Assembly: GCA_043554545.1 (NCBI GenBank)
Contig: CP121337.1
Span: 1,674,001 to 1,738,000, forward strand
Reading direction: 5' to 3'
DNA from: UBA7330 sp043554545
GTDB lineage: Bacteria; Bacteroidota; Bacteroidia; Cytophagales; Cyclobacteriaceae
Length of the DNA stretch: 64,000 bases
Shown here: one piece after another, positions 1 to 8,534 of the stretch
Numbering within the stretch: the first letter of the stretch is position 1
Layout of the letters: each line of letters opens with the position of its first letter
Program-made: the position numbers and the translations under genes
The notes under the pieces: model-generated
The model's input: the letters and a program-made list of their open reading frames with translations, nothing else
The model's database searches: none
Told to the model about the DNA's origin: nothing

Positions 1-749
1 GTATTACCATTCTTGAATTTGAATGATACATCTTTAGAGACAAAAGTCAAATGAAACTCAGGATCAATTTCTCTGAACATCCCAACAACCTGGCTATAAT
101 AGATGGACTGAGAGCCAAGATTTATAACACTTCCTGTATTGAAATTATAGATCTTGTCATTCCTCATGGTTTCACCATTCAGGAGAATGTTTTTCTCTCC
201 CAGGTATTTAAGGAAGTACAAGTCCATATCCGGAATCCGCAGGATAAAAATGAATCCATCGACCTCATCAATAATCAGGTGCTTGCAATCGGGGCTTACT
301 TCATGCGCTCCATTTTCGATGATCAGGACGTCCGAGGATATGATCTTGCTTCTTTCTTCATAAATGACGAAAGCCTTGATAAGATCTATTACTTTCTTTT
401 CTACATTGAGGTAATCACCAATCTGATAGAGCAGCACATTTTCTCTTTCAGTGACAATTCCATCCGCCGCGATTAAGATCACCAGGTTGAGAATCACAAC
501 AATTTTCTGTTGTGCCGTTTGTTCAAGATTTATCTGATCACAAATCTCCTGAACCTTCTTTGCGCTCGTTTCATTTACATCTTTTGTAACCAGTTTGTCA
601 AATACCTGCATGTATTTACTGGCCGAATCATGATCCAGAGATTCATTAAGGTAATTGTTGATAAAGGATCTTTCCTCCTCAGATACGGTATCCTCAGCGG
701 CCACAATGGCCAGAAGTCTTAAAATAGCATTGAGAACTTCCTCACTCAT
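1..749 (-). CDS. TerB-like domain protein, C-terminally cut by the window edge
   Basis: An open frame runs from an ATG at 749 to the left edge with no stop, giving about 249 residues of a longer protein. Two acidic helical segments fit TerB-like repeats: one near residues 15-30 (AAEDTVSEEERSFI) and one near 90-105 (AADGIVTERENVLL). The later part, from about residue 140, is beta-rich (LIIDEVDGFIFILRI, then GEKNILLNGE) and could be an FHA-like or other beta-sandwich domain. In Bacteroidota such N-termini occur on large proteins that continue into an ABC ATPase and permease; that continuation is outside the window and is only an inference. Minus-strand codons read through cleanly, and the plus-strand frames in the same stretch look like non-coding shadows. 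Function is unknown; TerB-like domains are usually linked to membrane stress complexes. Confidence 0.75.
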   Translation of the reverse strand, partial: MSEEVLNAILRLLAIVAAEDTVSEEERSFINNYLNESLDHDSASKYMQVFDKLVTKDVNETSAKKVQEICDQINLEQTAQQKIVVILNLVILIAADGIVTERENVLLYQIGDYLNVEKKVIDLIKAFVIYEERSKIISSDVLIIENGAHEVSPDCKHLIIDEVDGFIFILRIPDMDLYFLKYLGEKNILLNGETMRNDKIYNFNTGSVINLGSQSIYYSQVVGMFREIDPEFHLTFVSKDVSFKFKNGN

Positions 750-777
750 ATCAATTTTTTTGACCGGTCACAAAAAC

Positions 778-807
778 AAAAAGCATTGAAATACATCAAT
801 GCTTTTT
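778..807 (-). terminator. Rho-independent terminator, possibly bidirectional
   Basis: A 12-bp perfect inverted repeat (AAAAAGCATTGA at 778-789, TCAATGCTTTTT at 796-807) encloses a 6-nt loop. On the minus strand it is followed by a T-rich run. It lies 38 bases past the stop of the minus-strand lipoprotein gene and before the next minus-strand gene, so it most likely ends the lipoprotein transcript. Confidence 0.75.
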
Positions 808-844
808 GTAACAATAAAAGATTAGGTTGGTATTAAGCAAAATT

Positions 845-1738
845 TTACTGAACTATTTCAGTTCTTATTCGGGTTACTTCTTTGTTTAGATCTGTGAGCA
901 TATCCTGAGTGAGCATGAAATTACCGGTATTTTCGGCAATTTGCTTCTCAATGTCAGAAAGGTTGCCTTCATAGAGTGCTTTAAGCGCATTCAAGTCAGC
1001 TTTAACTTTATTGATAGATTCATTTCCTGGAACGTCCTCAAGAAAAGACAAGATATCTAAGAGAGGTTGTCCCTGATCCAATACGATTTTCACTAGTGGT
1101 TCAAGTATAAGATTTCTGTTGTCCTCGTCTAAAATATCCGTAGGATACGTTTCAATGACTTTAACAGCCAGATAAACGCCTTCGATGAAAGTTCCGGATA
1201 AGATTAGCGCACCCGTATTTAGTCTGTCAGCATCCTCAAGGGTTTTACCTGCTTTGGCTATGGATTCATCAATAAGTCTGGAAAGGGTTTCTTTGCTTCC
1301 TTGGCTCTCCTGAAATTGGTTGACCATTTGAGCATTAAAAATAGAAGAGACTCCAACTGTTTCTGATAGCTTTTGGCAGCCTTCCAGGTATTGTATGGAG
1401 ATTTGAACTTGTTCATAGGAAATAAGATATCCCATATCAGTAGAATAGACGCCCAGATTTAGCGCTGCTTTATCTTCATCATTTTGATACTTAGAAACAT
1501 TTGAAATATCGTTGATCAAATCCTCGTTATAATCGGCAGCTGCAGCTTGCAAAGTATACGGTACTTCTGATGGATTTGGTAAGTCCTCTAGGACTTTGTC
1601 AATATCTGCAACGATCTTTTCTGTAGACGCAGAAAACTCTACTCCTTCAGCTTTAGATCCTTTGTCTGATCCACCACATCCAAAGAGGATTAAAAGTGAG
1701 AATATTACACAAGCGTTTATGGTTGAAGTGACTTTCAT
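845..1738 (-). CDS. hypothetical lipoprotein
   Basis: 297 residues starting with a lipoprotein signal: a Lys residue, a hydrophobic stretch (ACVIFSLLILFGC) and a lipobox Cys at about residue 21 followed by GGSDKGSK. The mature part is acidic and predicted mostly helical, with a segment around residues 60-120 (PYTLQAAAADYNEDLINDIS, then KAALNLGVYSTDMGYLISYE) of a kind I associate with uncharacterised Bacteroidota lipoproteins. I recognise no catalytic motif. It is flanked by a terminator on its 3' side and stands alone, so context gives no role. A location on the inner or outer membrane, facing the periplasm, follows from the lipobox. The function is unknown. Confidence 0.8.
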   Translation of the reverse strand: MKVTSTINACVIFSLLILFGCGGSDKGSKAEGVEFSASTEKIVADIDKVLEDLPNPSEVPYTLQAAAADYNEDLINDISNVSKYQNDEDKAALNLGVYSTDMGYLISYEQVQISIQYLEGCQKLSETVGVSSIFNAQMVNQFQESQGSKETLSRLIDESIAKAGKTLEDADRLNTGALILSGTFIEGVYLAVKVIETYPTDILDEDNRNLILEPLVKIVLDQGQPLLDILSFLEDVPGNESINKVKADLNALKALYEGNLSDIEKQIAENTGNFMLTQDMLTDLNKEVTRIRTEIVQ

Positions 1739-1848
1739 TTATTAGTTAGATTTATTTTATGTTCCAATTTTAATCTTTTTTTAAGTGTCATTGAAATTTA
1801 CCTGCAAGATTTTCAAACTTTGTGACAATAAAAACGGTTCAAAGGTCC

Positions 1849-2055
1849 ATGAGTGGTATTAGTTTTTCGAGTCTTCGAGCAGGTCATAGGTATTGGGTAG
1901 TCAATTTTGGTGAGAAAATTGAATTTGAAATTGTTGAAGTTCTAGACCCACTAGACTTTAAAATAAAAGACCTTACCTCTTTAGAAATATTCAGGCTGTC
2001 AGAGATAACCCAATATGGAAGAGGTAAGGACTTTGAAATTCGTGATTTAGCTTAA
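1849..2055 (+). CDS. small conserved-looking hypothetical protein
   Basis: 68 residues from the ATG at 1849; a GTG at 1822 would add nine residues. I prefer the ATG because the predicted fold begins at MSGISFSSLRAGHRYWVV. The rest alternates beta-strands (HRYWVVNFG, KIEFEIVEVLDP, DFKIKDLTS) and looks like a small SH3-like or beta-barrel domain. The 3' end overlaps the 3' end of gltD by nine bases in convergent orientation, which argues for a real compact gene but does not prove it. No signal peptide or known motif is visible, so no function is proposed. Confidence 0.55.
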   Translation: MSGISFSSLRAGHRYWVVNFGEKIEFEIVEVLDPLDFKIKDLTSLEIFRLSEITQYGRGKDFEIRDLA

Positions 2056-3519
2056 TTCAAAAAAAGAATGCTGCTTCGACGGCAGGTTAGAAACTCCCAT
2101 TAAGTTTTCATCAAGCGCTCTGGCTGCTTCACGACCCTCTGAAATTGCCCATACCACCAATGACTGACCTCTTCGCATATCACCAGCAACAAATACGTTA
2201 GAAACGCTTGTTTGGTAATTGTGTGCTTTTACATTTCCTCTTTCATCAAGTTCAAGACCCAATTGTGCAATCATACCTGATTTCTGTGGATGCAGGAATC
2301 CCGCAGCAATAAGGGTGAGTTCACAGGGAACAATCCGCTCAGTTCCCTCAATCTCATTGAAGCCTTTATCAGCCCATTCAATATCCACTAATTTTATACC
2401 TGTCAATTCCCCTTTATCGTTCCCAACAAATTCTTTCGTCAGTACAGACCACTTTCTGTCACTACCTTCTTCATGACTGGAAGAGGTTCTTAGTACCATC
2501 GGCCATTCTGGCCATGGGTTGGTGATTGTACGGCTTTTAGGCGGTTTGTCTAGTATCTCAATTTGTGTGATAGATTTTGCCTTGTGCCTGTTGGAAGTAC
2601 CGATACAGTCCGATCCGGTGTCCCCTCCACCAATCACTACTACATTTTTGCCAGTCGCCAGGATTTCTTCTACAGGCAACCCTTCATGATTTTTTATCTC
2701 TCCTGTTTCTTCTGAGACTCTTTTATTTTGCTGACTTAAGAAGTTCATGGCAAAATGAATGCCTTTCAAATCTCTTCCCGGGATTGGAATATCGCGAGGC
2801 ACTGTTGACCCACCACATAGAAGAATAGCATCATACTCAGACTTAATATCATCTATATTGATGTTGTTTCCCACGTCGGCATTCACAACGAATTTGACTC
2901 CTTCTGCTTCCATTAGGGCTATTCTGCGATCAACCACCCATTTCTCTAGCTTAAAATCAGGAATGCCGAATCGGAGAAGACCTCCAATTTTGCTGGCTCT
3001 TTCAAATACCGTAACCTCATGACCAGCCTGGTTTAGTTGGTCCGCAGCTGCGATACCTGCAGGACCTGAGCCAATTACAGCTACCTTTTTACCGGTTCTG
3101 CTGGCTGGTGATTTAGGAGTCACCAAACCTAACTCAAAGGCCTTTTCAATGATTTCCTTTTCTATAAGCTCAATAGCAACAGGATCTTTATTTATACCAA
3201 GGACACAAGACCCTTCACATGGAGCAGGACAGATCCTACCTGTAAATTCAGGGAAGTTATTTGTGGACTTCAATATTTTATAAGCTGATTCCCAATCTTT
3301 ATTATAAACAGCATCGTTAAAATCAGGAATCTGATTCCCAAGCGGGCATCCGCTGTGACAAAAAGGTATCCCACAATCCATGCACCTTGCCGCCTGTTTA
3401 TTCGTTTTCTCAGCACTAAACGGCTGGTAAACCTCTTTGTAATCGTTGGTCCTGTTTTGAGGGTCCCTCGTCTCAGGTAACTCTCTTTTATATTTTAAAA
3501 ATCCTTCAACATCTGCCAT
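2047..3519 (-). CDS. gltD: glutamate synthase (NADPH) small subunit
   Basis: 490 residues, the usual length for the GltD beta subunit. It takes electrons from NADPH through FAD and passes them via [4Fe-4S] clusters to the large subunit for conversion of 2-oxoglutarate and glutamine to two glutamates. The N-terminal ferredoxin-like domain has both cysteine clusters (CMDCGIPFCHSGCP near residue 46 and CPAPCEGSCVLG near 96). An FAD-binding GxGxxG follows at about residue 147 (VAVIGSGPAGIAAAD) and the NADPH-binding one at about 295 (VVVIGGGDTGSD). The C-terminal GDMRRGQSLVVWAISEGR motif is typical of the family. The start codon directly abuts the gltB stop with no spacer, so the two are translated from one message. 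Confidence 0.97.
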   Translation of the reverse strand: MADVEGFLKYKRELPETRDPQNRTNDYKEVYQPFSAEKTNKQAARCMDCGIPFCHSGCPLGNQIPDFNDAVYNKDWESAYKILKSTNNFPEFTGRICPAPCEGSCVLGINKDPVAIELIEKEIIEKAFELGLVTPKSPASRTGKKVAVIGSGPAGIAAADQLNQAGHEVTVFERASKIGGLLRFGIPDFKLEKWVVDRRIALMEAEGVKFVVNADVGNNINIDDIKSEYDAILLCGGSTVPRDIPIPGRDLKGIHFAMNFLSQQNKRVSEETGEIKNHEGLPVEEILATGKNVVVIGGGDTGSDCIGTSNRHKAKSITQIEILDKPPKSRTITNPWPEWPMVLRTSSSHEEGSDRKWSVLTKEFVGNDKGELTGIKLVDIEWADKGFNEIEGTERIVPCELTLIAAGFLHPQKSGMIAQLGLELDERGNVKAHNYQTSVSNVFVAGDMRRGQSLVVWAISEGREAARALDENLMGVSNLPSKQHSFFELS

Positions 3520-6500
3520 TTAAGCTACTTTTTCTTGTTCTGCTAATTTCTTTTCTTCTAATACTCTTTTAAGGTCATTTGGCATCACCTTGATGAAGTG
3601 TTTCATCATGTTAATCCAATCACCAAGAATCAATTCACCCAATTTACTTCCGGTGTATTTGACATGAGCTTCCATCTCTTCTTTGACATACCTCAGATCC
3701 TCGTCTGCAAGCGACTCAAGGCCAACCATTTCCATGTTTACCTTGTCCTGGAATTCGTTTTTCTGATCAAAAATGTAGGCCATTCCACCACTCATACCGG
3801 CCGCAAAGTTATTACCTGTTTCACCCAGAATAATGACTTTTCCACCCGTCATGTATTCGCAACCATGGTCACCAATGCCTTCAACTACGGTTTCTACCCC
3901 AGAGTTTCTTACACAAAATCGCTCGCCAGCATTTCCATTGATGTAGGCTTTACCTGACGTTGCACCGTAAAAAGCTACATTTCCGATAATGATGTTTTCA
4001 TGGGCATTCAGTGTGGAGCCTTTTGGTAGTTTGATCACTAAATCTCCACCCGACAATCCCTTACCACAATAGTCATTTGCTTCTCCTTCTAATTCGAAAG
4101 ATACACCCGGAGCTAAAAATGCCCCGAAACTTTGACCTGCTGAACCTTTGAAGCTTACGTTGATTTTGGATAAGCCAAGGCCTTTAGATCCGTGTAGTTT
4201 GGAAATTTCATAAGATAACATAGCCCCGACTGAACGATCGGTGTTCTTGATGTTGTAAACCTTGTTGGTTTCTCCTTTTTTAAGATAATCCCTGATAAGT
4301 TTTCTGTCAAGTACCTTTTCAAGGTCATGATCTTGTTCAAACTGGTTATACTCCCCGTAAGAACTTGGAACAATTACCTTATTAAGGATAGGTGAGAAGT
4401 CAATGCCTTTCAGCTTCCAGTGTTCAATATCTGGCTTTACCTTCAATACTTGTGATTGACCCACCATTTCATTCAGGTTTCTGAACCCTAAATCAGCCAT
4501 GATTTCACGTAATTCAGTAGCAATGAATGTGAAGAAATTGACTACGTGATCAGGATTACCAGTGAAAAGTTTCCTCAACTCAGGCCTCTGGGTAGCAATT
4601 CCTACCGGGCAGGTGTTTAAGTGACACTTACGCATCATGATACAACCTTCTACAATCAGTGCGGAAGTACTAAATCCAAATTCTTCGGCTCCTAACAATG
4701 CGGCTATTGCAACATCACGGCCAGTCATCAACTTTCCGTCTGTCTGAAGTACAACCCTACTTCTAAGGTTGTTTTTCAACAGCGTTTGGTGTGCTTCTGA
4801 TAAACCAATTTCCCATGGAAGCCCGGCATGTCTGATGGATGAAATGGGTGATGCACCAGTCCCACCATCTGCACCAGAAACTAAGATGACATCAGCTTTT
4901 GCTTTGGATACGCCTGAGGCAATGGTTCCAACGCCAGCTTCAGAAACTAACTTAACATTGATCCTTGCATTTCTGTTTGCATTCTTGAGGTCATAGATCA
5001 ATTGCTTAAGGTCCTCAATTGAATAGATATCATGGTGTGGGGGAGGAGAGATCAAACCAACTCCCGGAGTAGAGTGTCTAACCTTGGCAATCCAGGCATC
5101 TACTTTGTGACCGGGTAACTGACCACCCTCACCGGGTTTAGCACCCTGAGCAATCTTAATCTGTAATTCGGCTGCTTCTTTTAAGTAATTGCTTGTAACA
5201 CCAAATCTTCCTGATGCAACCTGCTTAATAGCTGATCTTTCCCAATCACCATTTGGTTTCCGCTCAAATCTAATCTCGTCTTCTCCACCTTCACCGCTGT
5301 TGCTTTTTCCTCCAATTCTGTTCATGGCTATGGCCAGGGTGGAGTGAGCTTCATGTGAGATAGAACCAAAAGACATAGCACCCGTAGCAAATCGTTTAAG
5401 GATATTTTCTACAGGCTCTACCTCTGACAGTGGAACTGATTGACGTTTTTTAAATTCAAATAGGCTTCTGATGGTAATGCTTTTCTCCTGATGCTCATTA
5501 ATCTGTGCAGAGAATTTCTTGAACAGGTCATAATTGTTCAAGCTGGTTGATTTCTGTAAGAGGTGGATCGTCTCAGGATTTAACAAATGTGCTTCCCCAT
5601 TTCTTTTCCATTGAAAATAACCACCTACTTCTAATAAACGGTCGTAGGTTTTGTAAGCCGCATTGTGTTTGATGAGTGCTTCTTTTTCCAGGTCACTAAA
5701 AGTCAAACCATCAAGCCTGCTAATGGTGCCCTTAAAGCATTTTTCAACCACTTCGGATCCCAAGCCCAGACATTCAAATATCTGAGCGCTCTGATAGGAT
5801 TGCAAAGTAGATATCCCCATTTTAGAGAGGATCTTCAATAGTCCACCACCTATACCCTTGGCATAATTTTCAAAATAATGTTCAACAGACTGAGTATTAT
5901 CCAGTTTGTTGTTTTTGTGGAGATCTCTAATCGTTTGATAGACTTTAAATGGATATACCGCACTGGCACCATAACCAACAATAGTCGCATAATGATGTGT
6001 TTCCCATACATCTCCGCCTTCAACAATAATTCCCGTTTTGGTCCTGATGTTGTTTTTTACCAAGTGATGATGAATACCTCCAGTGGCTAACAGAGAGGGG
6101 ATTGGCACATTGACTTCGTCAATATTTCTATTGCTGATGATCAATATTTTTTTGTTGTTCTCAACTGCCCTTTTTGCTTGCTCACAGATATCGTTGATTG
6201 CTTCAGATAGACTTGACTTTTGAGGGTCAAAGGTGGCATCGATGTGTTCATAGTCGAAGCCGTATTCCTTTAAGTGTGTCAGTTTGAAGAAATCTTCTTT
6301 CGAAAGTACCGGATGAGATATGTGGATCTGTTTGGTGTGCTCAGCTGATTCATCCAGGACATTGAGTGACTCTCCTACACGTGTAAATAAAGACATGACG
6401 AGTCTTTCTCTGATAGGGTCAATAGGCGGGTTACTTACCTGCGCGAAGAATTGTTTGAAATAATTGGAGATGTGCTGACTTTGCTGAGACAATACCGCTA

Positions 6501-8004
6501 AAGGCGCATCAGCCCCCATTGAACCAATAGGCTCTTTGGCTTGTAGGGCCATCGCTTTTACGATTAAATTAACGTCTTCCTGGGTATACCCATAACTCTT
6601 TAATTGCTTTAGTTGGGTTTCATCATCAAGTGCGATGAGGTCCATTTTGGCTTGAGGAAGCGCATGTAACTTGATCCTATTCTCCTTGATCCACTCATAA
6701 TAGGGCTTATTATCTACTATCTGATGCTTGATTTCTTCATCTTTTAGTATGCGTTTGTTTGGCAAATCTGCCCAGATCATTTTACCGGGTTGCAGTCTGC
6801 CTTTTTCCAGCACGTTTTCAGGTTTGATGTTTAAAACACCAGCTTCTGAGGCCATGATAAGAAATCCATCTTTGGTGATACAATATCGGGCAGGTCTCAA
6901 TCCATTTCTATCGAGCGTTGCTCCAATTTCAACACCATTAGTGAAGAATAATGCTGCAGGGCCATCCCAGGGTTCCATTAAGGAGGCATGAAATTTATAA
7001 AATGCCTTTTTCATGGTATCCATTTTTGAATTGTCCTGCCATGCTTCAGGAACTAACATCATCATTACGTGTGGTAATGAACGACCTCCCATAAAAAGCA
7101 ACTCAACCAAAGCGTCAAGGTTAGCCGAATCAGAATTTTTGGGATCTGTTACCGGTAGAATCCACTCCAACTCCTGCTTAGAAAACAGTGGAGAATACAT
7201 AGCTGCCTCCTTAGATTTCATTTTAGTAACATTACCTCTTATGGTATTTATTTCTCCATTATGGGCAATGTATTTGAAAGGTTGTGCAAGTCTCCAATTA
7301 GGAAATGTATTGGTTGAAAACCTGGAATGCACAATCGCCAAGGCAGATTTTGTGCTTTTGTTCTGCAGGTCATAATAGTATTTGAATACCTGATCTGTTT
7401 TCAGCTGACCTTTATATATGATCGTTTTGGTGCTGAAGCTACAAATGGAGAAGTCTTCTTCCGTACCAGATACTTCTTTTTTAGTTTCATGAGTAGCATA
7501 ATAGCCAAGGACAAATAATTTTCGGTCCAACTCTTCCTGTGTGATTTTATCTTTAGGTACGACAAATACCTGTTCTACAACAGGTTCTACTGCTTTCGAT
7601 TCATGACCAGGAACAGATTCATCGACGGGCACATGGCGATAGCTGATAAGCTTTAAATCCAGGTTGGTGATGCATTTATTCAGCACTTTTCTACATGCTT
7701 CCCTGATTTTGTAGTTTTGAGGGAAAAAGATCATACCTACACCGTATGAACCTTTTTTCGGAAGTTCAACGGCGTACTTCTGTAACTCTTCTTTGAATAA
7801 TTGGTGGGGAATTTGCAGGAGGATACCCGCACCGTCACCTGTATTTTCATCACTACCTGTAGCACCTCTGTGTTCCATGTTTTCTAACATGGTAAGCGCA
7901 TCCTTAACAATCTTGTAAGATTCTTTATTGTTAATATTGGCTACACAGCCAACTCCACATGAATCGTGCTCAAATTCCTCTCGGTAAAGACCCTTCTCCT
8001 GCAT
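3520..8004 (-). CDS. gltB: glutamate synthase large subunit
   Basis: About 1,494 residues from the ATG at 8004; eight extra residues upstream are open but unlikely, because the family begins shortly before the nucleophile in HDSCGVG. This Cys would become the N-terminus of the class II glutamine amidotransferase domain (residues about 15-420) after propeptide removal. The central domain is followed by the FMN-binding synthase domain (about 830-1190), with GAMSFGSISHEAHSTLA, SGEGGEDE, KPGEGGQLPG and the 3Fe-4S cluster region CIMMRKCHLNTCPVGIATQ. The C-terminal GxGxG beta-helix contains DYCGKGLSGGDLVIKLP and GERFCVRNSG. With GltD it assimilates ammonia as part of the GS-GOGAT cycle. It is first in the operon. 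Confidence 0.97.
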   Translation of the reverse strand: MQEKGLYREEFEHDSCGVGCVANINNKESYKIVKDALTMLENMEHRGATGSDENTGDGAGILLQIPHQLFKEELQKYAVELPKKGSYGVGMIFFPQNYKIREACRKVLNKCITNLDLKLISYRHVPVDESVPGHESKAVEPVVEQVFVVPKDKITQEELDRKLFVLGYYATHETKKEVSGTEEDFSICSFSTKTIIYKGQLKTDQVFKYYYDLQNKSTKSALAIVHSRFSTNTFPNWRLAQPFKYIAHNGEINTIRGNVTKMKSKEAAMYSPLFSKQELEWILPVTDPKNSDSANLDALVELLFMGGRSLPHVMMMLVPEAWQDNSKMDTMKKAFYKFHASLMEPWDGPAALFFTNGVEIGATLDRNGLRPARYCITKDGFLIMASEAGVLNIKPENVLEKGRLQPGKMIWADLPNKRILKDEEIKHQIVDNKPYYEWIKENRIKLHALPQAKMDLIALDDETQLKQLKSYGYTQEDVNLIVKAMALQAKEPIGSMGADAPLAVLSQQSQHISNYFKQFFAQVSNPPIDPIRERLVMSLFTRVGESLNVLDESAEHTKQIHISHPVLSKEDFFKLTHLKEYGFDYEHIDATFDPQKSSLSEAINDICEQAKRAVENNKKILIISNRNIDEVNVPIPSLLATGGIHHHLVKNNIRTKTGIIVEGGDVWETHHYATIVGYGASAVYPFKVYQTIRDLHKNNKLDNTQSVEHYFENYAKGIGGGLLKILSKMGISTLQSYQSAQIFECLGLGSEVVEKCFKGTISRLDGLTFSDLEKEALIKHNAAYKTYDRLLEVGGYFQWKRNGEAHLLNPETIHLLQKSTSLNNYDLFKKFSAQINEHQEKSITIRSLFEFKKRQSVPLSEVEPVENILKRFATGAMSFGSISHEAHSTLAIAMNRIGGKSNSGEGGEDEIRFERKPNGDWERSAIKQVASGRFGVTSNYLKEAAELQIKIAQGAKPGEGGQLPGHKVDAWIAKVRHSTPGVGLISPPPHHDIYSIEDLKQLIYDLKNANRNARINVKLVSEAGVGTIASGVSKAKADVILVSGADGGTGASPISSIRHAGLPWEIGLSEAHQTLLKNNLRSRVVLQTDGKLMTGRDVAIAALLGAEEFGFSTSALIVEGCIMMRKCHLNTCPVGIATQRPELRKLFTGNPDHVVNFFTFIATELREIMADLGFRNLNEMVGQSQVLKVKPDIEHWKLKGIDFSPILNKVIVPSSYGEYNQFEQDHDLEKVLDRKLIRDYLKKGETNKVYNIKNTDRSVGAMLSYEISKLHGSKGLGLSKINVSFKGSAGQSFGAFLAPGVSFELEGEANDYCGKGLSGGDLVIKLPKGSTLNAHENIIIGNVAFYGATSGKAYINGNAGERFCVRNSGVETVVEGIGDHGCEYMTGGKVIILGETGNNFAAGMSGGMAYIFDQKNEFQDKVNMEMVGLESLADEDLRYVKEEMEAHVKYTGSKLGELILGDWINMMKHFIKVMPNDLKRVLEEKKLAEQEKVA

Positions 8005-8041
8005 ATTTTGATCCTTTCGTTTTATCAATGTTTTAGCTCCG

Positions 8042-8049
8042 CAAAATTA
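8042..8049 (-). promoter_or_regulatory. candidate Bacteroidota -7 element for gltBD
   Basis: Read on the minus strand this is TAATTTTG, matching the TAnnTTTG -7 consensus, 38 bases upstream of the gltB ATG. No clear TTTG -33 element is visible at the expected spacing, so this rests on one half of the consensus and on position. Confidence 0.35.
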
Positions 8050-8333
8050 CTTTAAAATGACTGCTATTTAAAATTAAATTTTGGTCTTGATCTTGTTTAG
8101 CGAATTAAATTGCCAAAAATCTAAAAGACCATTCTTTAAAATAGGTTTAATTAGAAATAATTGATTTAAATACCCAATAATTTACTTGATTCATAGCAAA
8201 TTGACTGTTCTTAAGATGAAATAGGTGGTCAATAAAACCAATTCACTATGAATAGTTATAGCAATTTTAAAATTAATCCTATTATTTACTGCGATTTCGA
8301 TAAGATAATGTATGATGGAATAATAGGAATGTG

Positions 8334-8341
8334 TATTTTTG
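8334..8341 (+). promoter_or_regulatory. candidate -7 element for the surface-protein operon
   Basis: TATTTTTG fits TAnnTTTG. It is about 193 bases before the ATG at 8535, implying a long 5' leader. I find no -33 TTTG at the usual distance. In AT-rich DNA such an octamer can occur by chance. Confidence 0.25.
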
Positions 8342-8534
8342 ACATAATTTAGTTTAAATCGCCTTTATAAAGAATAGCTAAAAAAGACCTTACAAGCCAC
8401 CTATGTTACTTTTTCTGACTTTATAAATGAAAAACTCTTTGCCGGTTATAATGATTATTGGAGTATTTTTATATAATTCATAACATTTATAATGTTTTAG
8501 GCCATCGATTTCGCATTTACTGCTGACCTTTTTT

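Larger units (their letters stand above)
8005..8534. other. AT-rich intergenic region between divergent gltB and the giant surface-protein gene
   Basis: 530 bases without a convincing gene. It must hold the promoters of gltBD (minus) and of the surface-protein locus (plus); candidate TAnnTTTG elements lie at 8042-8049 and 8334-8341. If the second is used, the message has a leader of nearly 190 bases. A 76-codon minus-strand frame overlaps the start of the surface-protein gene, but it has no coding features and I reject it. I see no strong hairpin with a T-run. Confidence 0.5.

Noticed and set aside
51..476. Plus-strand open frame of 141 codons at the left edge (with a second at 510-722)
   Set aside because: The minus strand is open through the whole stretch from an ATG at 749 and shows TerB-like motifs; the plus frames lack any domain and look like shadows.
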